64,000 bases of DNA from Vibrio albus (GTDB lineage: Bacteria > Pseudomonadota > Gammaproteobacteria > Enterobacterales > Vibrionaceae). A program made the position numbers and the translations under genes. Every line of letters starts with the position of its first letter. Within the stretch, counting starts at the first letter, position 1. The notes under the pieces are model-generated. The model was not told the origin of the DNA. It worked only from the letters and a program-made list of their open reading frames with translations, and searched no databases. The DNA is taken from assembly GCF_003144035.1 (NCBI RefSeq), contig NZ_QFWT01000001.1, positions 310,001 through 374,000 on the forward strand. The letters run 5' to 3'. Positions 33,488-43,367 of the stretch are shown here, piece after piece.

Positions 33488-35143
33488 AGCTTTGAATGCG
33501 TCAGCCATAGCATTACCGAACGCGCCTTCATCTTGCTTGTTCAGTGAAGCCATTGCTTCTTGCTCTTCAGCTTCGTCTTTCGCTTTGATAGACAGGTTGA
33601 TTACGCGGTTCTTACGGTCAACACCAGTAAATTTCGCTTCAACACTGTCGCCAGCGTTCAGGATAAGAGATGCGTCTTCGATACGGTCACGTGATACTTC
33701 AGATGCACGGATGTAGCCTTCAACACCTTCAGCAATCTCAATTGTAGCACCTTTCGCGTCTACTGCAGTTACAGTACCGTTTACAAGAGTACCTTTCTTG
33801 TTGTCAGCGATGAATGCATTGAACGGGTCGTTTTCCATTTGCTTAACGCCAAGAGAAATACGCTCACGATCTGCATCTACTGCAAGAACAACAGCTGAGA
33901 TTTCGTCGCCTTTCTTGTATTCACGTACAGCTTCTTCACCTGGAACGTTCCAAGAGATGTCAGACAGGTGAACAAGACCATCGATGCCGCCTTCAAGACC
34001 GATAAAGATACCGAAGTCAGTGATAGACTTGATCTTACCAGTTACTTTATCGCCTTTAGCCTGAGCTTCAGCGAATGACTGCCATGGGTTAGCTTTACAC
34101 TGCTTCAGACCCAGAGAAATACGACGACGTTCTTCGTCGATTTCAAGAACCATAACTTCAGCTTCGTCGCCAACGTTAACCACTTTAGATGGGTGGATGT
34201 TCTTGTTAGTCCAGTCCATTTCTGAAACGTGTACCAGACCTTCAACGCCTTCTTCGATTTCAACGAAGCAGCCGTAATCAGTCAGGTTAGTTACACGACC
34301 AGTCAGCTTGTGACCTTCTGGGTAACGCTGAGCGATAGCTACCCATGGATCTTCGCCAAGTTGCTTAAGACCTAGTGATACACGAGTACGCTCACGATCG
34401 AACTTAAGAACTTTAACCAGGATTTCATCACCTACGTTTACGATCTCAGATGGGTGCTTAACACGCTTCCAAGCCATATCAGTGATGTGCAGCAGGCCGT
34501 CTACGCCGCCAAGGTCAACGAATGCACCGTAGTCAGTAAGGTTCTTAACGATACCTTTAACTTCGCTGCCTTCTTGTAGAGTTTCAAGAAGCTCTTCACG
34601 CTCAACGCTGTTTTCAGATTCGATAACTGCACGACGAGAAACAACTACGTTGTTACGCTTCTGGTCAAGCTTGATTACTTTGAACTCTAGCTCTTTGTTT
34701 TCTAGGTGAGCAGTGTCACGGATTGGACGTACGTCAACCAGAGAACCAGGAAGGAATGCACGGATACCGTTTAGTTCAACAGTGAAACCGCCCTTCACTT
34801 TACCGTTGATGATACCAACAACAGTTTCAGCTTCTTCGTATGCTTTCTCTAGTACGATCCACGCTTCGTGACGCTTAGCTTTCTCACGAGAAAGTTGAGT
34901 TTCACCGAAACCATCTTCAACCGCGTCAAGAGCTACGTCAACTTCTGTACCTACTTCAACTTCAAGTTCGCCAGCAGCGTTCTTGAATTGTTCTGCCGGG
35001 ATAGCAGACTCAGACTTAAGGCCAGCGTCAACAAGAACGAAACCGTTCTCGATAGCTACAACAGTACCTTTAACAATAGTACCTTGGCGGAATTCTAGTT
35101 CGTTTAGAGACTCTTCAAAGAGTTGAGCAAAAGATTCAGTCAT
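33473..35143 (-). CDS. rpsA: 30S ribosomal protein S1
   Basis: A 556-aa RNA-binding protein (E. coli 557) needed for initiation on most mRNAs. It has six S1 OB-fold repeats: two N-terminal ribosome-binding ones, then four RNA-binding ones, each with the G-x-V-x-x-x-x-DYG/DFG-x-F pattern ([56 protein letters not shown]). The ATG at 35141-35143 (MTESFAQLF) is chosen on family length. Its own Shine-Dalgarno is weak (GAAGAT), as is normal for autoregulated rpsA. Codon use is visibly more biased than in neighbours, as expected for a highly expressed gene. Confidence 0.98.
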   Translation of the reverse strand: MTESFAQLFEESLNELEFRQGTIVKGTVVAIENGFVLVDAGLKSESAIPAEQFKNAAGELEVEVGTEVDVALDAVEDGFGETQLSREKAKRHEAWIVLEKAYEEAETVVGIINGKVKGGFTVELNGIRAFLPGSLVDVRPIRDTAHLENKELEFKVIKLDQKRNNVVVSRRAVIESENSVEREELLETLQEGSEVKGIVKNLTDYGAFVDLGGVDGLLHITDMAWKRVKHPSEIVNVGDEILVKVLKFDRERTRVSLGLKQLGEDPWVAIAQRYPEGHKLTGRVTNLTDYGCFVEIEEGVEGLVHVSEMDWTNKNIHPSKVVNVGDEAEVMVLEIDEERRRISLGLKQCKANPWQSFAEAQAKGDKVTGKIKSITDFGIFIGLEGGIDGLVHLSDISWNVPGEEAVREYKKGDEISAVVLAVDADRERISLGVKQMENDPFNAFIADNKKGTLVNGTVTAVDAKGATIEIAEGVEGYIRASEVSRDRIEDASLILNAGDSVEAKFTGVDRKNRVINLSIKAKDEAEEQEAMASLNKQDEGAFGNAMADAFKAAKGE

Positions 35144-35242
35144 TAATTTAATCTTCAATAATTAAACTTCCACGGGCATCCTACCTCGTGGGGTTGATAA
35201 AATAGCCAGTCATCATCCATGGGACCGACCTCCTATTGCCTC
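35144..35242 (-). promoter_or_regulatory. rpsA leader with GGA-loop hairpin
   Basis: Between cmk and rpsA. On the minus strand, CCACG-AGGTAGGATGCC-CGTGG folds into a small hairpin with GGA in its loop; an AGGAGG lies further upstream. In E. coli the rpsA leader folds into hairpins with GGA motifs that S1 uses for autorepression, so a similar role is likely but inferred. Confidence 0.5.
35155..35220 (-). CDS. Candidate 21-aa upstream ORF in the rpsA leader
   Basis: On the minus strand, ATG at 35218-35220 follows a full AGGAGG (35229-35234) with an 8-nt gap. The frame reads [20 protein letters not shown] plus one Tyr and stops at TGA (35155-35157), 11 nt before the rpsA ATG. The signal is far better than that of rpsA itself. 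It could be a leader peptide or simply a ribosome/S1 docking site. No family is recognised. Confidence 0.4.
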   Translation of the reverse strand: MDDDWLFYQPHEVGCPWKFNY

Positions 35243-35923
35243 TTACAGAGACAATTTAGATTCAATATATTCCAGTGCCTGATTCAACACTTCGTCAATA
35301 GAAAATGACGTAGAATCAAGAACTAAAGCATCATCCGCCGGACGTAAAGGAGCAACAGCACGGTTGCGGTCTCTGTCGTCTCGTTCTTGGATCTCGCTTA
35401 AAAGGTGGTCAAATCTAACATCTAACCCCTTATCTTGCAACTGCTTAAGGCGTCTATTTGCTCTTTCTTCAGCCGTTGCATCCAGGAATATTTTTGCCTG
35501 CGCTTCAGGAAAAACTACTGTTCCCATGTCGCGCCCGTCAGCCACCAGCCCAGGCTCTGCACTGAAAGCTCGCTGACGACGTAGTAATGCTTCACGCACT
35601 CTTGGCAATGCCGCTACTTTTGAGGCGGCGTTCCCGGTTTCTTCTTTACGCAGTTCTCCGGAAACATCTTCACCTTCCAGAATGACCTTTACCAGATCGC
35701 CTTCGGCAATAAATTGCACATCCAGATGGGTGGCCAGCGGCACCAGCGCATCCTCTGATTCAGTATCGACGCCATGATGAATCGCAGCAAGTGCGAGCAC
35801 CCGATAAATAGCGCCAGAGTCAAGTAAATGAAAACCCAGCTTCTCTGCCAGTAACATACACAGTGTGCCTTTACCTGCACCACTAGGGCCATCAACGGTG
35901 ATCACCGGTGTTTGAGAGGACAT
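35243..35923 (-). CDS. cmk: Cytidylate kinase
   Basis: Phosphorylates CMP and dCMP using ATP. It is 226 aa, with the P-loop [11 protein letters not shown] at residues 13-23, the CMP-binding insert region ([20 protein letters not shown]) and the lid [17 protein letters not shown]...[19 protein letters not shown], which holds the conserved arginines and Asp that contact CMP. It sits directly upstream of rpsA, the usual order in gammaproteobacteria. Confidence 0.98.
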   Translation of the reverse strand: MSSQTPVITVDGPSGAGKGTLCMLLAEKLGFHLLDSGAIYRVLALAAIHHGVDTESEDALVPLATHLDVQFIAEGDLVKVILEGEDVSGELRKEETGNAASKVAALPRVREALLRRQRAFSAEPGLVADGRDMGTVVFPEAQAKIFLDATAEERANRRLKQLQDKGLDVRFDHLLSEIQERDDRDRNRAVAPLRPADDALVLDSTSFSIDEVLNQALEYIESKLSL

Positions 35924-36004
35924 CGATTACTCCAAATTCTCGTTTACGGCAGGATAAATACAGCCTGCTTTTGTCGGCGGCATATTATAGGGGGAAATAA
36001 GACG

Positions 36005-37066
36005 TTAAACAATCGGTCTTTGGCCTCTTGATATCCATTTCATCAGAACGTTATCTGCAGCATCACCCGCCACACCTGAAATGCGATCAGCCAGTTTTTT
36101 CTTCTGAACATAACGGATAGAAAGGACAGCTCTATCTTTACATGCCTCGACCACAATATCGTCAGAGGTTTTGATTTCATCCACCAATCCAAGATCCAGA
36201 GCCTGAGTGCCAAACCAATGCTCTCCGGTGGCCACTTTTTCCAACTCCAGCGCCGGACGATGCTCACGAATAAAGTCTTTAAACAGTACATGAGTTTCTT
36301 CCAGCTCCTGCTTAAATTTATCGCGGGCTTTTTCCGTATTCTCTCCGAACATGGTCAGAGTCCGTTTATATTCACCTGCGGTCAGCTGTTCAAACTCAAT
36401 GTCATGCCTTTTAAGCAGCTTATTAAAGTTCGGCAACTGGGCTATTACACCGATCGAACCGACAATCGCAAACGGTGCTGAAACCAGTTTATCCGCGATA
36501 CACGCCATCATATAGCCGCCACTGGCTGCAACTTTATCAACCGAAATCGTCAGAGGAATACCGGCATTTTTAATACGATCCAGCTGAGACGCGGCCAGAC
36601 CATAGCCATGCACCATGCCACCTCCCGACTCAAGACGTAACAATACTTCATCGCCTTCTTTCGCAACTGCCAGGATGGCCGTCACTTCTTCACGTAAGGA
36701 CATCACTTCTTTTGCGTCAATGCTGCCGTTAAAATCCAGCACAAACAGATGTGGCTCACGACTTTCTTCCAGGGCCCCTTCTTTAACCGCCTTCTTCACC
36801 GTTTTTTCACGGGCTTTGGATTTTTCTTTCTCTGCTTTTTTCTCAGCCTTATCACGCGCCTTTAAGTACGTTTGATCATGCAGATGATGCTCCATCAGTT
36901 CCACATTACCTTTATGCCTTTCTGTCAGATTGGTAATTTCCAGCTCACCTTTAGCACTGCCATGCTTGCCACCAGCTGATTTCACCACAATTAAAACAGC
37001 AATAACTGCAACGACAAAGGTCGCGATTTTGGCCAGAAATAAGCCATACTCATATATAAATTCCAA
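36005..37066 (-). CDS. sohB: Inner-membrane S49-family protease SohB
   Basis: A 353-aa protease related to signal peptide peptidase SppA. One N-terminal membrane helix (about residues 8-28) is followed by a Lys/Glu-rich linker (about 65-100, KAREKTVKKAVKEG) and a protease domain with the nucleophile Ser182 in VAASGGYMMAC and the general-base Lys234 in GEYKRTLTMFG. Both catalytic residues are present. Upstream is a 295-nt divergent region shared with the yciK-like gene. Confidence 0.95.
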   Translation of the reverse strand: MEFIYEYGLFLAKIATFVVAVIAVLIVVKSAGGKHGSAKGELEITNLTERHKGNVELMEHHLHDQTYLKARDKAEKKAEKEKSKAREKTVKKAVKEGALEESREPHLFVLDFNGSIDAKEVMSLREEVTAILAVAKEGDEVLLRLESGGGMVHGYGLAASQLDRIKNAGIPLTISVDKVAASGGYMMACIADKLVSAPFAIVGSIGVIAQLPNFNKLLKRHDIEFEQLTAGEYKRTLTMFGENTEKARDKFKQELEETHVLFKDFIREHRPALELEKVATGEHWFGTQALDLGLVDEIKTSDDIVVEACKDRAVLSIRYVQKKKLADRISGVAGDAADNVLMKWISRGQRPIV

Positions 37067-37264
37067 TACTTTATCCTCAGCTGAGATTATCAGGACATGT
37101 TGATAACTGGCCCCTATTGTAACTATCCTGTCATGAAAATCATCCTGTCATTATATTTCCTTTAGATTTCGGCTTCTTATCGGTAATTTCTTTGGTTTTT
37201 TTGTCTTTTTTCACCAAAAAGGCATTGCCGTTTGAATACCGGGCAACAGAAGCGTTATGCTTCG

Positions 37265-37280
37265 CATTGTAATTACAATG
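37265..37280. promoter_or_regulatory. 16-bp perfect palindrome between sohB and the yciK-like gene
   Basis: CATTGTAATTACAATG is fully symmetric without a spacer. It lies 82-97 nt before the yciK-like ATG and about 200 nt before sohB, in promoter DNA. It does not match CRP, FNR, LexA or HexR consensus well. The regulator is unknown. Confidence 0.4.
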
Positions 37281-37361
37281 AAACATAATCCGTCAGGCTA
37301 CGTCGAGCCCCCTATTATGCACACCCCCTGGCAACACAACAAAATCATCAGGAATAAGCCA

Positions 37362-38135
37362 ATGACGCAGAATCAACAACAAAAACAACAAAACCCACTT
37401 TATTTTGTTCCGGAACAAGCGCTGAAAGATAAAGTTATTCTGGTTACCGGAGCCGGTGATGGTATCGGTAAACAGGCAGCCATTACATTTGCTGAATACG
37501 GTGCGAAACTGGTCCTCCTCAGTCGGACAAAATCAAAGCTGGAGCAGGTCGCTGAAATAATAGAGAAAAATGGTTATCCGAAGCCGATGCTATGCACACT
37601 GGATATGCTGGAAGCTACCCGTCGCGACTACCATAACGTTACCCGGAAAATAGAAGAGGAATACAACGGACTGGACGGCCTGCTACACAGTGCTGGCCAG
37701 TTAGGTGGCATTGTTCCGTTCGAAGAGATAGCAGAAAACGTCTTTGATGAGCTCATTCAGGTTAATGTCAAAGCTCAGCTGATGTTGACCCAGTCCCTTC
37801 TGCCTCTGCTGCACACGTCAAATAACGGCAGAATTATATTTACCTCATCTACTGTCGGTCATATTGGCCGGGCTTTATGGGGAGGATATGCTATCTCTAA
37901 ATTTGCGACCGAGGGTATGATGCAGGTTCTGGCCGATGAGCTGAAAGAAACCCGAATTCGCGTTAATGCCATTAACCCGGGCGCAACCCGAACCAATATG
38001 CGGGCAAAAGCCAAACCAGAAGAAGATCCAAATACAATAAAAACGCCCCTGGATATCATGCCGTTATATCTTTATCTGATGTCTGAAGAAAGTGAGGACG
38101 TAAACGGGCAGTGCATCGACGCCCAACCAAAATAA
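37362..38135 (+). CDS. yciK: YciK-family short-chain dehydrogenase/reductase
   Basis: A 257-aa SDR oxidoreductase (E. coli YciK 252). The cofactor-binding motif TGAGDGIGKQ is near residue 29, the catalytic Ser lies in IIFTSSTVGHIGRA, and the active-site Tyr-x-x-x-Lys is in YAISKFATEG. The conserved NPGATRTNMRAKAKPEED tail is typical of YciK. The ATG at 37362 is chosen with AGGAATAA upstream; longer in-frame starts lack a site. The substrate of YciK is unknown. The gene ends immediately before the imuA promoter. Confidence 0.9.
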   Translation: MTQNQQQKQQNPLYFVPEQALKDKVILVTGAGDGIGKQAAITFAEYGAKLVLLSRTKSKLEQVAEIIEKNGYPKPMLCTLDMLEATRRDYHNVTRKIEEEYNGLDGLLHSAGQLGGIVPFEEIAENVFDELIQVNVKAQLMLTQSLLPLLHTSNNGRIIFTSSTVGHIGRALWGGYAISKFATEGMMQVLADELKETRIRVNAINPGATRTNMRAKAKPEEDPNTIKTPLDIMPLYLYLMSEESEDVNGQCIDAQPK

Positions 38136-38163
38136 TTGCACCTTTCCTGAAATTAAATATACT
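38136..38163 (+). promoter_or_regulatory. imuA-imuB-dnaE2 promoter
   Basis: -35 TTGCAC (38136-38141), 16-nt spacer, -10 TATACT (38158-38163). The -10 overlaps the LexA box by two bases. Confidence 0.65.
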
Positions 38164-38177
38164 GTACAAATATACAG
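38162..38177. promoter_or_regulatory. LexA (SOS) box
   Basis: CTGT-ACAAATAT-ACAG fits the gammaproteobacterial LexA consensus CTGT-N8-ACAG exactly, extended by T-A before and a G-T after. It is 22 nt before the imuA ATG and overlaps the -10 element, the expected place for repression. Confidence 0.92.
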
Positions 38178-38199
38178 GTTATTTGTGCGGTATATTTTT

Positions 38200-38886
38200 A
38201 TGTCCAATGTTATTGAATTACTTCAGCAGCAACACCTGCTCTGGCCTGGCTCTCAACAGCAAAGTAGTGCCAGTACCATTTCCTCCGGGTATCCTGAACT
38301 GGACAAACAGCTGGGTGGCGGGTTTCCGGCAAGAGGCGTCACAGAGATATGTACTCCGACAGCCATTGGTGAATTGCGCCTGCTGACCCCTTGCCTGCAC
38401 AAAGCAGGACACAAACGCCTGACCGCTTTTATCAACCCTCCGGGTTATCTGAACAGTGACTACCTGCAGGCACACGGACTGGATCTAGATAATGTTCTTT
38501 TTATGCGTCCCCGAAAAGAAACCCAGGCCCTATGGGCTGCCGAACAGTGCCTGAAAAGTGGCTGCTGCAGTAGCGTTCTGCTCTGGTCTCCAACACTGGA
38601 AATCCATCAGGCAAAAAGACTCCAGGTCGCCAGTGAGGCCGGAAATGCGCTGCATTTTTACTTTCATACCCGGAAAACCCATTCGCTGACGCTGCCCGTT
38701 TCTCTCACTTTGACGTTTACCCCGGAAAAACAGGGATTACATATCTCAATTGCTAAACGCAAAGGCGGATGGATTCAAAGTGAACTGATGCTAGATATGA
38801 GCCGGCAATGGCCCGGCCTGACCATACCATCTCCCTGTCACAACCACCGGCCACCGGTGCAGAGCAGCCGCAGGAGAGAAGCATGA
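38200..38886 (+). CDS. imuA: SOS mutasome protein ImuA
   Basis: A 228-aa RecA/SulA-like protein that works with ImuB and DnaE2 in damage-induced mutagenic synthesis. The N-terminal pattern LLQQQHLLWPG...SSGYPELDKQLGGGFPARGVTEI is the typical start of the family (RecA-like core strand without an intact Walker A Lys). The ATG at 38200 is used; a GTG at 38185 in frame is an alternative, and neither has a strong ribosome-binding site. It sits right behind a LexA box and overlaps imuB by ATGA. Confidence 0.9.
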   Translation: MSNVIELLQQQHLLWPGSQQQSSASTISSGYPELDKQLGGGFPARGVTEICTPTAIGELRLLTPCLHKAGHKRLTAFINPPGYLNSDYLQAHGLDLDNVLFMRPRKETQALWAAEQCLKSGCCSSVLLWSPTLEIHQAKRLQVASEAGNALHFYFHTRKTHSLTLPVSLTLTFTPEKQGLHISIAKRKGGWIQSELMLDMSRQWPGLTIPSPCHNHRPPVQSSRRREA

Positions 38887-40280
38887 CACTCTGGCTGTAT
38901 CTGCATTTTCCCCACCTCCAACTGGACTCGCTCTGTTCTGACACTGAACACCCGGCCTGCATTGTTGATCACGGAAGCGTTATTCAGGCCAGCCAGAGCG
39001 CGATTCAGAAAGGTGTGTGTCCGGGGACCGGTCTGGGCAGTGCAGCCTCTCTGTGTGCACAACTGCAGGTTCACGCTTATCACCCGGACAAAGAGACCGA
39101 AAAGCTGCACGAGATTGCACAGTTTCTCTATATGATCACTTCTGATATCGCTCTGTTTCCTCCCTCAGGACTGCTGCTTAAAGTGACCGGTATGTTGGCT
39201 CTGTACCATAATCTTCCCACCTATTGGGACCGGATAAAGGATCAGCTTGACCGATTGGAGGTTCGTTATCATTTTGCCACCGCTTATACCCCACAAGCGG
39301 CCCGGCTGATGGCCCGTAATGCCAGTGATCAGCTCTGTATTGATGAGCAGGAAATTCAGAGTCAACTGCTTCAGTATCCTATTACTGCCACCGACATCGC
39401 CCCTGATACCATGGAGAAACTGCACCGAATAGGGATACGACACCTTGAGGGCCTGCTGGCGCTAAATACCCATGAGATTGCACGACGGTTTGATATCGAT
39501 CTGGTCAACTATACCGGGCAACTCACCGGTCGGTTCAGACAGCCGGTCGAATTTTATTCTCCTCCAGAACAGTTTACCCGCTTTCTGGAGCTGCTATTTG
39601 AAATGGATACTCTGCAACGGTTGGAAAAACCGCTCTATAAACTATTACTTCAGTTGGAACCTTTTTTCTACGCCCGGGACAAAGTGGTCTATGAACTGAT
39701 ACTGACCTTACATCAGAGATCCGTTGAACCCCAGCAGATAACATTAACCTCAGCCAGAGGAGAGTATCGCGCTGATAAGTGGCTTCAGCTCAGCAAGCTC
39801 ACACTAGAGTCCGTAACACTGCAGGCTCCTCTGATTGCAATCACCCTCACCGCCAGCCAGACCGGTCCGCGTCAGGCGGATACCAGTGATGTCTTTGATG
39901 GTGAAACCCGCAGCTTATCGCCGCCAGAACTCGTGTCATTACTGCAGGCGAAACTGGGAAAAGAGGCCGTTAGCAGCATAATGCTGACCGACGATCCACG
40001 GCCGGAGAAAACCAGTCAGCTTTGTCCGCCGTTAAGCGGTGGATGCAATAAAACCATTCAACATTCACGACCGCTCAGACCCAGTCTGCTGCTTCCAGAG
40101 CCTGAACGCCTCAAACAGAGCATAACCATCCTCAGGGGTCCGGAACGGCTGGTCTCCGGCTGGTGGGATAACGAGGAAGTGATACGCGATTATTATGTCG
40201 GCAGAACCCGGACCGGGCGCTGGCTATGGGTCTTCAGGGATCACAACCAAAAATGGTTTATCCATGGCCTGTTCAGTTAA
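38883..40280 (+). CDS. imuB: ImuB, catalytically inactive Y-family polymerase homologue
   Basis: A 465-aa Y-family-like protein beginning MTLWLYLHFPHLQLD. The N-terminal strand that in active DinB carries the catalytic Asp reads YLHFPHLQL, and no DE pair is seen at the second site, matching ImuB as a non-catalytic adaptor that links the beta clamp, ImuA and DnaE2. A helix-hairpin-helix-like segment (KLHRIGIRHLEGLLALNTHEIARRF) and a little-finger-like domain follow. The ATG overlaps the imuA stop (ATGA), so the longer frame from 38808 is rejected. Confidence 0.93.
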   Translation: MTLWLYLHFPHLQLDSLCSDTEHPACIVDHGSVIQASQSAIQKGVCPGTGLGSAASLCAQLQVHAYHPDKETEKLHEIAQFLYMITSDIALFPPSGLLLKVTGMLALYHNLPTYWDRIKDQLDRLEVRYHFATAYTPQAARLMARNASDQLCIDEQEIQSQLLQYPITATDIAPDTMEKLHRIGIRHLEGLLALNTHEIARRFDIDLVNYTGQLTGRFRQPVEFYSPPEQFTRFLELLFEMDTLQRLEKPLYKLLLQLEPFFYARDKVVYELILTLHQRSVEPQQITLTSARGEYRADKWLQLSKLTLESVTLQAPLIAITLTASQTGPRQADTSDVFDGETRSLSPPELVSLLQAKLGKEAVSSIMLTDDPRPEKTSQLCPPLSGGCNKTIQHSRPLRPSLLLPEPERLKQSITILRGPERLVSGWWDNEEVIRDYYVGRTRTGRWLWVFRDHNQKWFIHGLFS

Positions 40281-43200
40281 CTACGCCGAACTCTTTTGCC
40301 AGAGTAACTTTTCATTTCTGACTGGTGCCTCCCACCCGGAAGAGCTGGTGACTCAGGCCAGTTTCCTGCGCTACTCCGCACTCGCCATTACTGACGAGTG
40401 TTCTGTTGCCGGTGTCGTTCGGGCGCATACGGTGATACGTGAACATAACCTGAAGGTAAAGCTGATAGTGGGCAGCCTGTTCCGGCTAAACTCCGAATGC
40501 CAGATTGTTCTGCTCAGCCCGGACCGGAAAGCCTATGCGGAACTTTGCCGCATCATTACCAACGCCCGACGACGGGCGGAAAAAGGCAGCTATAACCTGT
40601 CCGAGTGGGATCTGATGTCACTGCAGTCATGTCTGGTTATCTGGCTGCCGGCACATAAACCGACCGATGCATTCTGGGGAGACTGGCTGCTTAAGCACCA
40701 TAAACACCGGCTGTGGATCGGTATTCAGCGCCATCTTCGGGACAATGACAAAGAGTACCTGAGCCATTGTGAACAGTTATCACACCGTTTACAGATACCG
40801 ATTACCGCCTGTGGCGGGGTACTGATGCACCACGATTCCCGGCTTCCCCTTCAGCATACGTTAACCGCTATCCGCCACCACACCACAATAGACAAAACGA
40901 AAAGCCGGTTACTCAGTAATGCAGAGCGTAGCCTCCGGCCGACAGATAAACTGGCAAAGATATTTAAGGCCGAATGGCTGGCAGAAAGTGTTCAGATTGC
41001 CGGGAGGTGCACATTCAGCATGGATGAACTTCAGTATGAATACCCGTCCGAACTGGTTCCCCCAGACAATACCCCCATGGGGTACTTACGGAAGCTGGTC
41101 AATCAGGGTAAACAGCAACGCTTCCCTGAAGGGGTACCTGCCGATATTGAAAAAACAATTAATAAAGAACTGGACCTGATTGAGTCCATGAATTTTCCGT
41201 ATTTTTTTCTGACTATCCACGATCTGGTCATGTTTGCAGAGCAACAGGGCATTCTGTATCAGGGGCGTGGCTCAGCAGCAAATTCGGTGGTCTGTTATTG
41301 CCTGAAAATCACCTCTGTCGATCCCAGACAGATTTCCGTCCTGTTTGAACGCTTCATCAGCAAAGAGAGAAAAGAACCACCTGATATTGACGTTGATTTT
41401 GAGCATGAACGACGCGAAGAAATCATCCAGTACATCTACCGTAAATATGGGCGTAATCGTGCCGCTCTGGCTGCCACCGTGATCTGTTACCGGTTTAAAA
41501 GTGCAGTACGGGATGTAGGAAAGGCTCTGGGCCTGGAAGAAACACAGTTGGAATTTTTCATCAAAAACATCAGCCGGTATGACCGTCATCAGGGCTGGCA
41601 GACACAACTGGGCCAGCTCGGATTAGATCCTGAATCGAAAAAAAGTCAGCACTTTATCCAACTGGTCGAAGAAATTCAGCGCTTTCCCCGTCACCTTTCT
41701 CAGCATGTGGGTGGGTTTGTCATTTCCTCTGGTCCGCTGCATGAACTGGTTCCGGTGGAAAATGCCACTATGCCGGAGCGTACCGTCATCCAATGGGACA
41801 AAGACGATTTGGAAAGTCTCGGGCTGCTTAAAGTGGACGTGCTGGCATTAGGTATGCTCAGTGCTATCCGGAAGTGTTTCAGCCTGATAGAACAACACCA
41901 CCAGCAAAAACTGACCATTGCAGATATCACTCGCATGCAGGATGATCGGCATGTTTACAACATGATTCAGCATGCCGATACTATCGGTGTATTTCAGATA
42001 GAATCCCGGGCACAGATGAGTATGTTGCCCCGGCTCCGGCCGGAGACCTATTACGATCTGGTCATCCAAATTGCGATTGTCCGTCCCGGGCCTATCCAGG
42101 GTGATATGGTTCACCCCTTCCTGAAACGCAGACAAGGTCTGGAGAAGGAAACCTATCCGTCAGAAGCCGTCCGCGAAATCCTTTCCCGAACCCGGGGCGT
42201 ACCTATATTTCAGGAGCAAGTGATTAAGTTGGCCATGGTCGCAGCCGGTTTTTCCGGTGGCGAAGCCGATCAGTTACGCAGAGCAATGGCTGCGTGGAAG
42301 AAAAATGGTAATGTAGATAAATTCAAACCCAGGCTCGTCAACGGCATGCTGGAGCGCGGGTACACACAGGAATTTGCTGAACGGCTCTTTGCGCAGATAT
42401 GCGGCTTTGGTGAGTATGGCTTCCCGGAAAGTCATTCGGCTTCTTTTGCCGTACTGGCCTATTGTTCTGCCTGGCTGAAATACCATTATCCGCATGCTTT
42501 TTACGTCGCCTTGCTGAACAGTCAGCCTATGGGATTCTACAGCCCGTCTCAGTTAGTACAGGATGCCAGAAAACACCATATCACGGTGTTACCGGCCTGT
42601 ATAAATCACTCCATCAATGATCATCAGCTTGTCCGGAATAACGAACAAATGGCCATACGCCTTGGACTCAGACTCATTAAAGGGCTGTCCGCTAAAGCTG
42701 TTCACAAAATAGAGCAGCAGCGGCCAGAACAGGGATTTTCCCACACGACAGAATTAAAGCGACTGGGTTTACGCCAGCCGGATTTACAAGCCCTGGCTTC
42801 AGCCGGAGCCCTGAATGTGTTATCCGGTGACCGCTATGCTGCACGCTGGAACCTAATGGATTCTCTGGATGAGCTGCCTTTATTTAAACATGCATCTGAA
42901 CATAATGAGCAGGGATCATTCCACTACCAAATAAGTGAAGCAGAAAGCGTTATCGAAGATTATGCGGCTACCGGCCTGTCACTGCACAAACACCCTATTA
43001 CTCTTCTGGATGAAGCCGGTATGCTAAAACCGTTTACCCGACAAAAAGATCTGCTCAGCAAACCGGATAAGTCTCTGGTAACGGTCTCTGGCGTTGTTAC
43101 TGGCAGGCAATCTCCCATGACAGCATCGGGCGTCACCTTCTTTACTCTGGAGGACGATACCGGCAATATCAGTGTCGTCGTGTGGAGTGGTACCGCTCAG

Positions 43201-43353
43201 GCACAGAAACAAGCCTATCTCAATGCCCGGATTTTAGAAGTGAAAGGGACTCTGGAACATGACGGACAAGTCACTCACGTCATTGCCGGTAAACTGACTG
43301 ATCTGAGCGGTGCCCTGTCCGGATTGCAGGCAAAATCCCGGGATTTTCACTAG
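40264..43353 (+). CDS. dnaE2: Error-prone DNA polymerase DnaE2 (ImuC)
   Basis: A C-family polymerase of 1029 aa that carries out lesion bypass in the SOS response. Domains: PHP at about residues 5-270 ([24 protein letters not shown]), the polymerase core with catalytic acidic motif [15 protein letters not shown] near 375-390, beta-binding/helix-hairpin region, and a C-terminal OB fold ([13 protein letters not shown]...FFTLEDDTG) near 935-1000. It is shorter than the replicative DnaE, as usual for DnaE2. The ATG at 40264 overlaps the imuB end by 17 nt; the frame is open further upstream but inside imuB. Confidence 0.96.
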   Translation: MACSVNYAELFCQSNFSFLTGASHPEELVTQASFLRYSALAITDECSVAGVVRAHTVIREHNLKVKLIVGSLFRLNSECQIVLLSPDRKAYAELCRIITNARRRAEKGSYNLSEWDLMSLQSCLVIWLPAHKPTDAFWGDWLLKHHKHRLWIGIQRHLRDNDKEYLSHCEQLSHRLQIPITACGGVLMHHDSRLPLQHTLTAIRHHTTIDKTKSRLLSNAERSLRPTDKLAKIFKAEWLAESVQIAGRCTFSMDELQYEYPSELVPPDNTPMGYLRKLVNQGKQQRFPEGVPADIEKTINKELDLIESMNFPYFFLTIHDLVMFAEQQGILYQGRGSAANSVVCYCLKITSVDPRQISVLFERFISKERKEPPDIDVDFEHERREEIIQYIYRKYGRNRAALAATVICYRFKSAVRDVGKALGLEETQLEFFIKNISRYDRHQGWQTQLGQLGLDPESKKSQHFIQLVEEIQRFPRHLSQHVGGFVISSGPLHELVPVENATMPERTVIQWDKDDLESLGLLKVDVLALGMLSAIRKCFSLIEQHHQQKLTIADITRMQDDRHVYNMIQHADTIGVFQIESRAQMSMLPRLRPETYYDLVIQIAIVRPGPIQGDMVHPFLKRRQGLEKETYPSEAVREILSRTRGVPIFQEQVIKLAMVAAGFSGGEADQLRRAMAAWKKNGNVDKFKPRLVNGMLERGYTQEFAERLFAQICGFGEYGFPESHSASFAVLAYCSAWLKYHYPHAFYVALLNSQPMGFYSPSQLVQDARKHHITVLPACINHSINDHQLVRNNEQMAIRLGLRLIKGLSAKAVHKIEQQRPEQGFSHTTELKRLGLRQPDLQALASAGALNVLSGDRYAARWNLMDSLDELPLFKHASEHNEQGSFHYQISEAESVIEDYAATGLSLHKHPITLLDEAGMLKPFTRQKDLLSKPDKSLVTVSGVVTGRQSPMTASGVTFFTLEDDTGNISVVVWSGTAQAQKQAYLNARILEVKGTLEHDGQVTHVIAGKLTDLSGALSGLQAKSRDFH

Positions 43354-43367
43354 GTAATGACGGCGGC

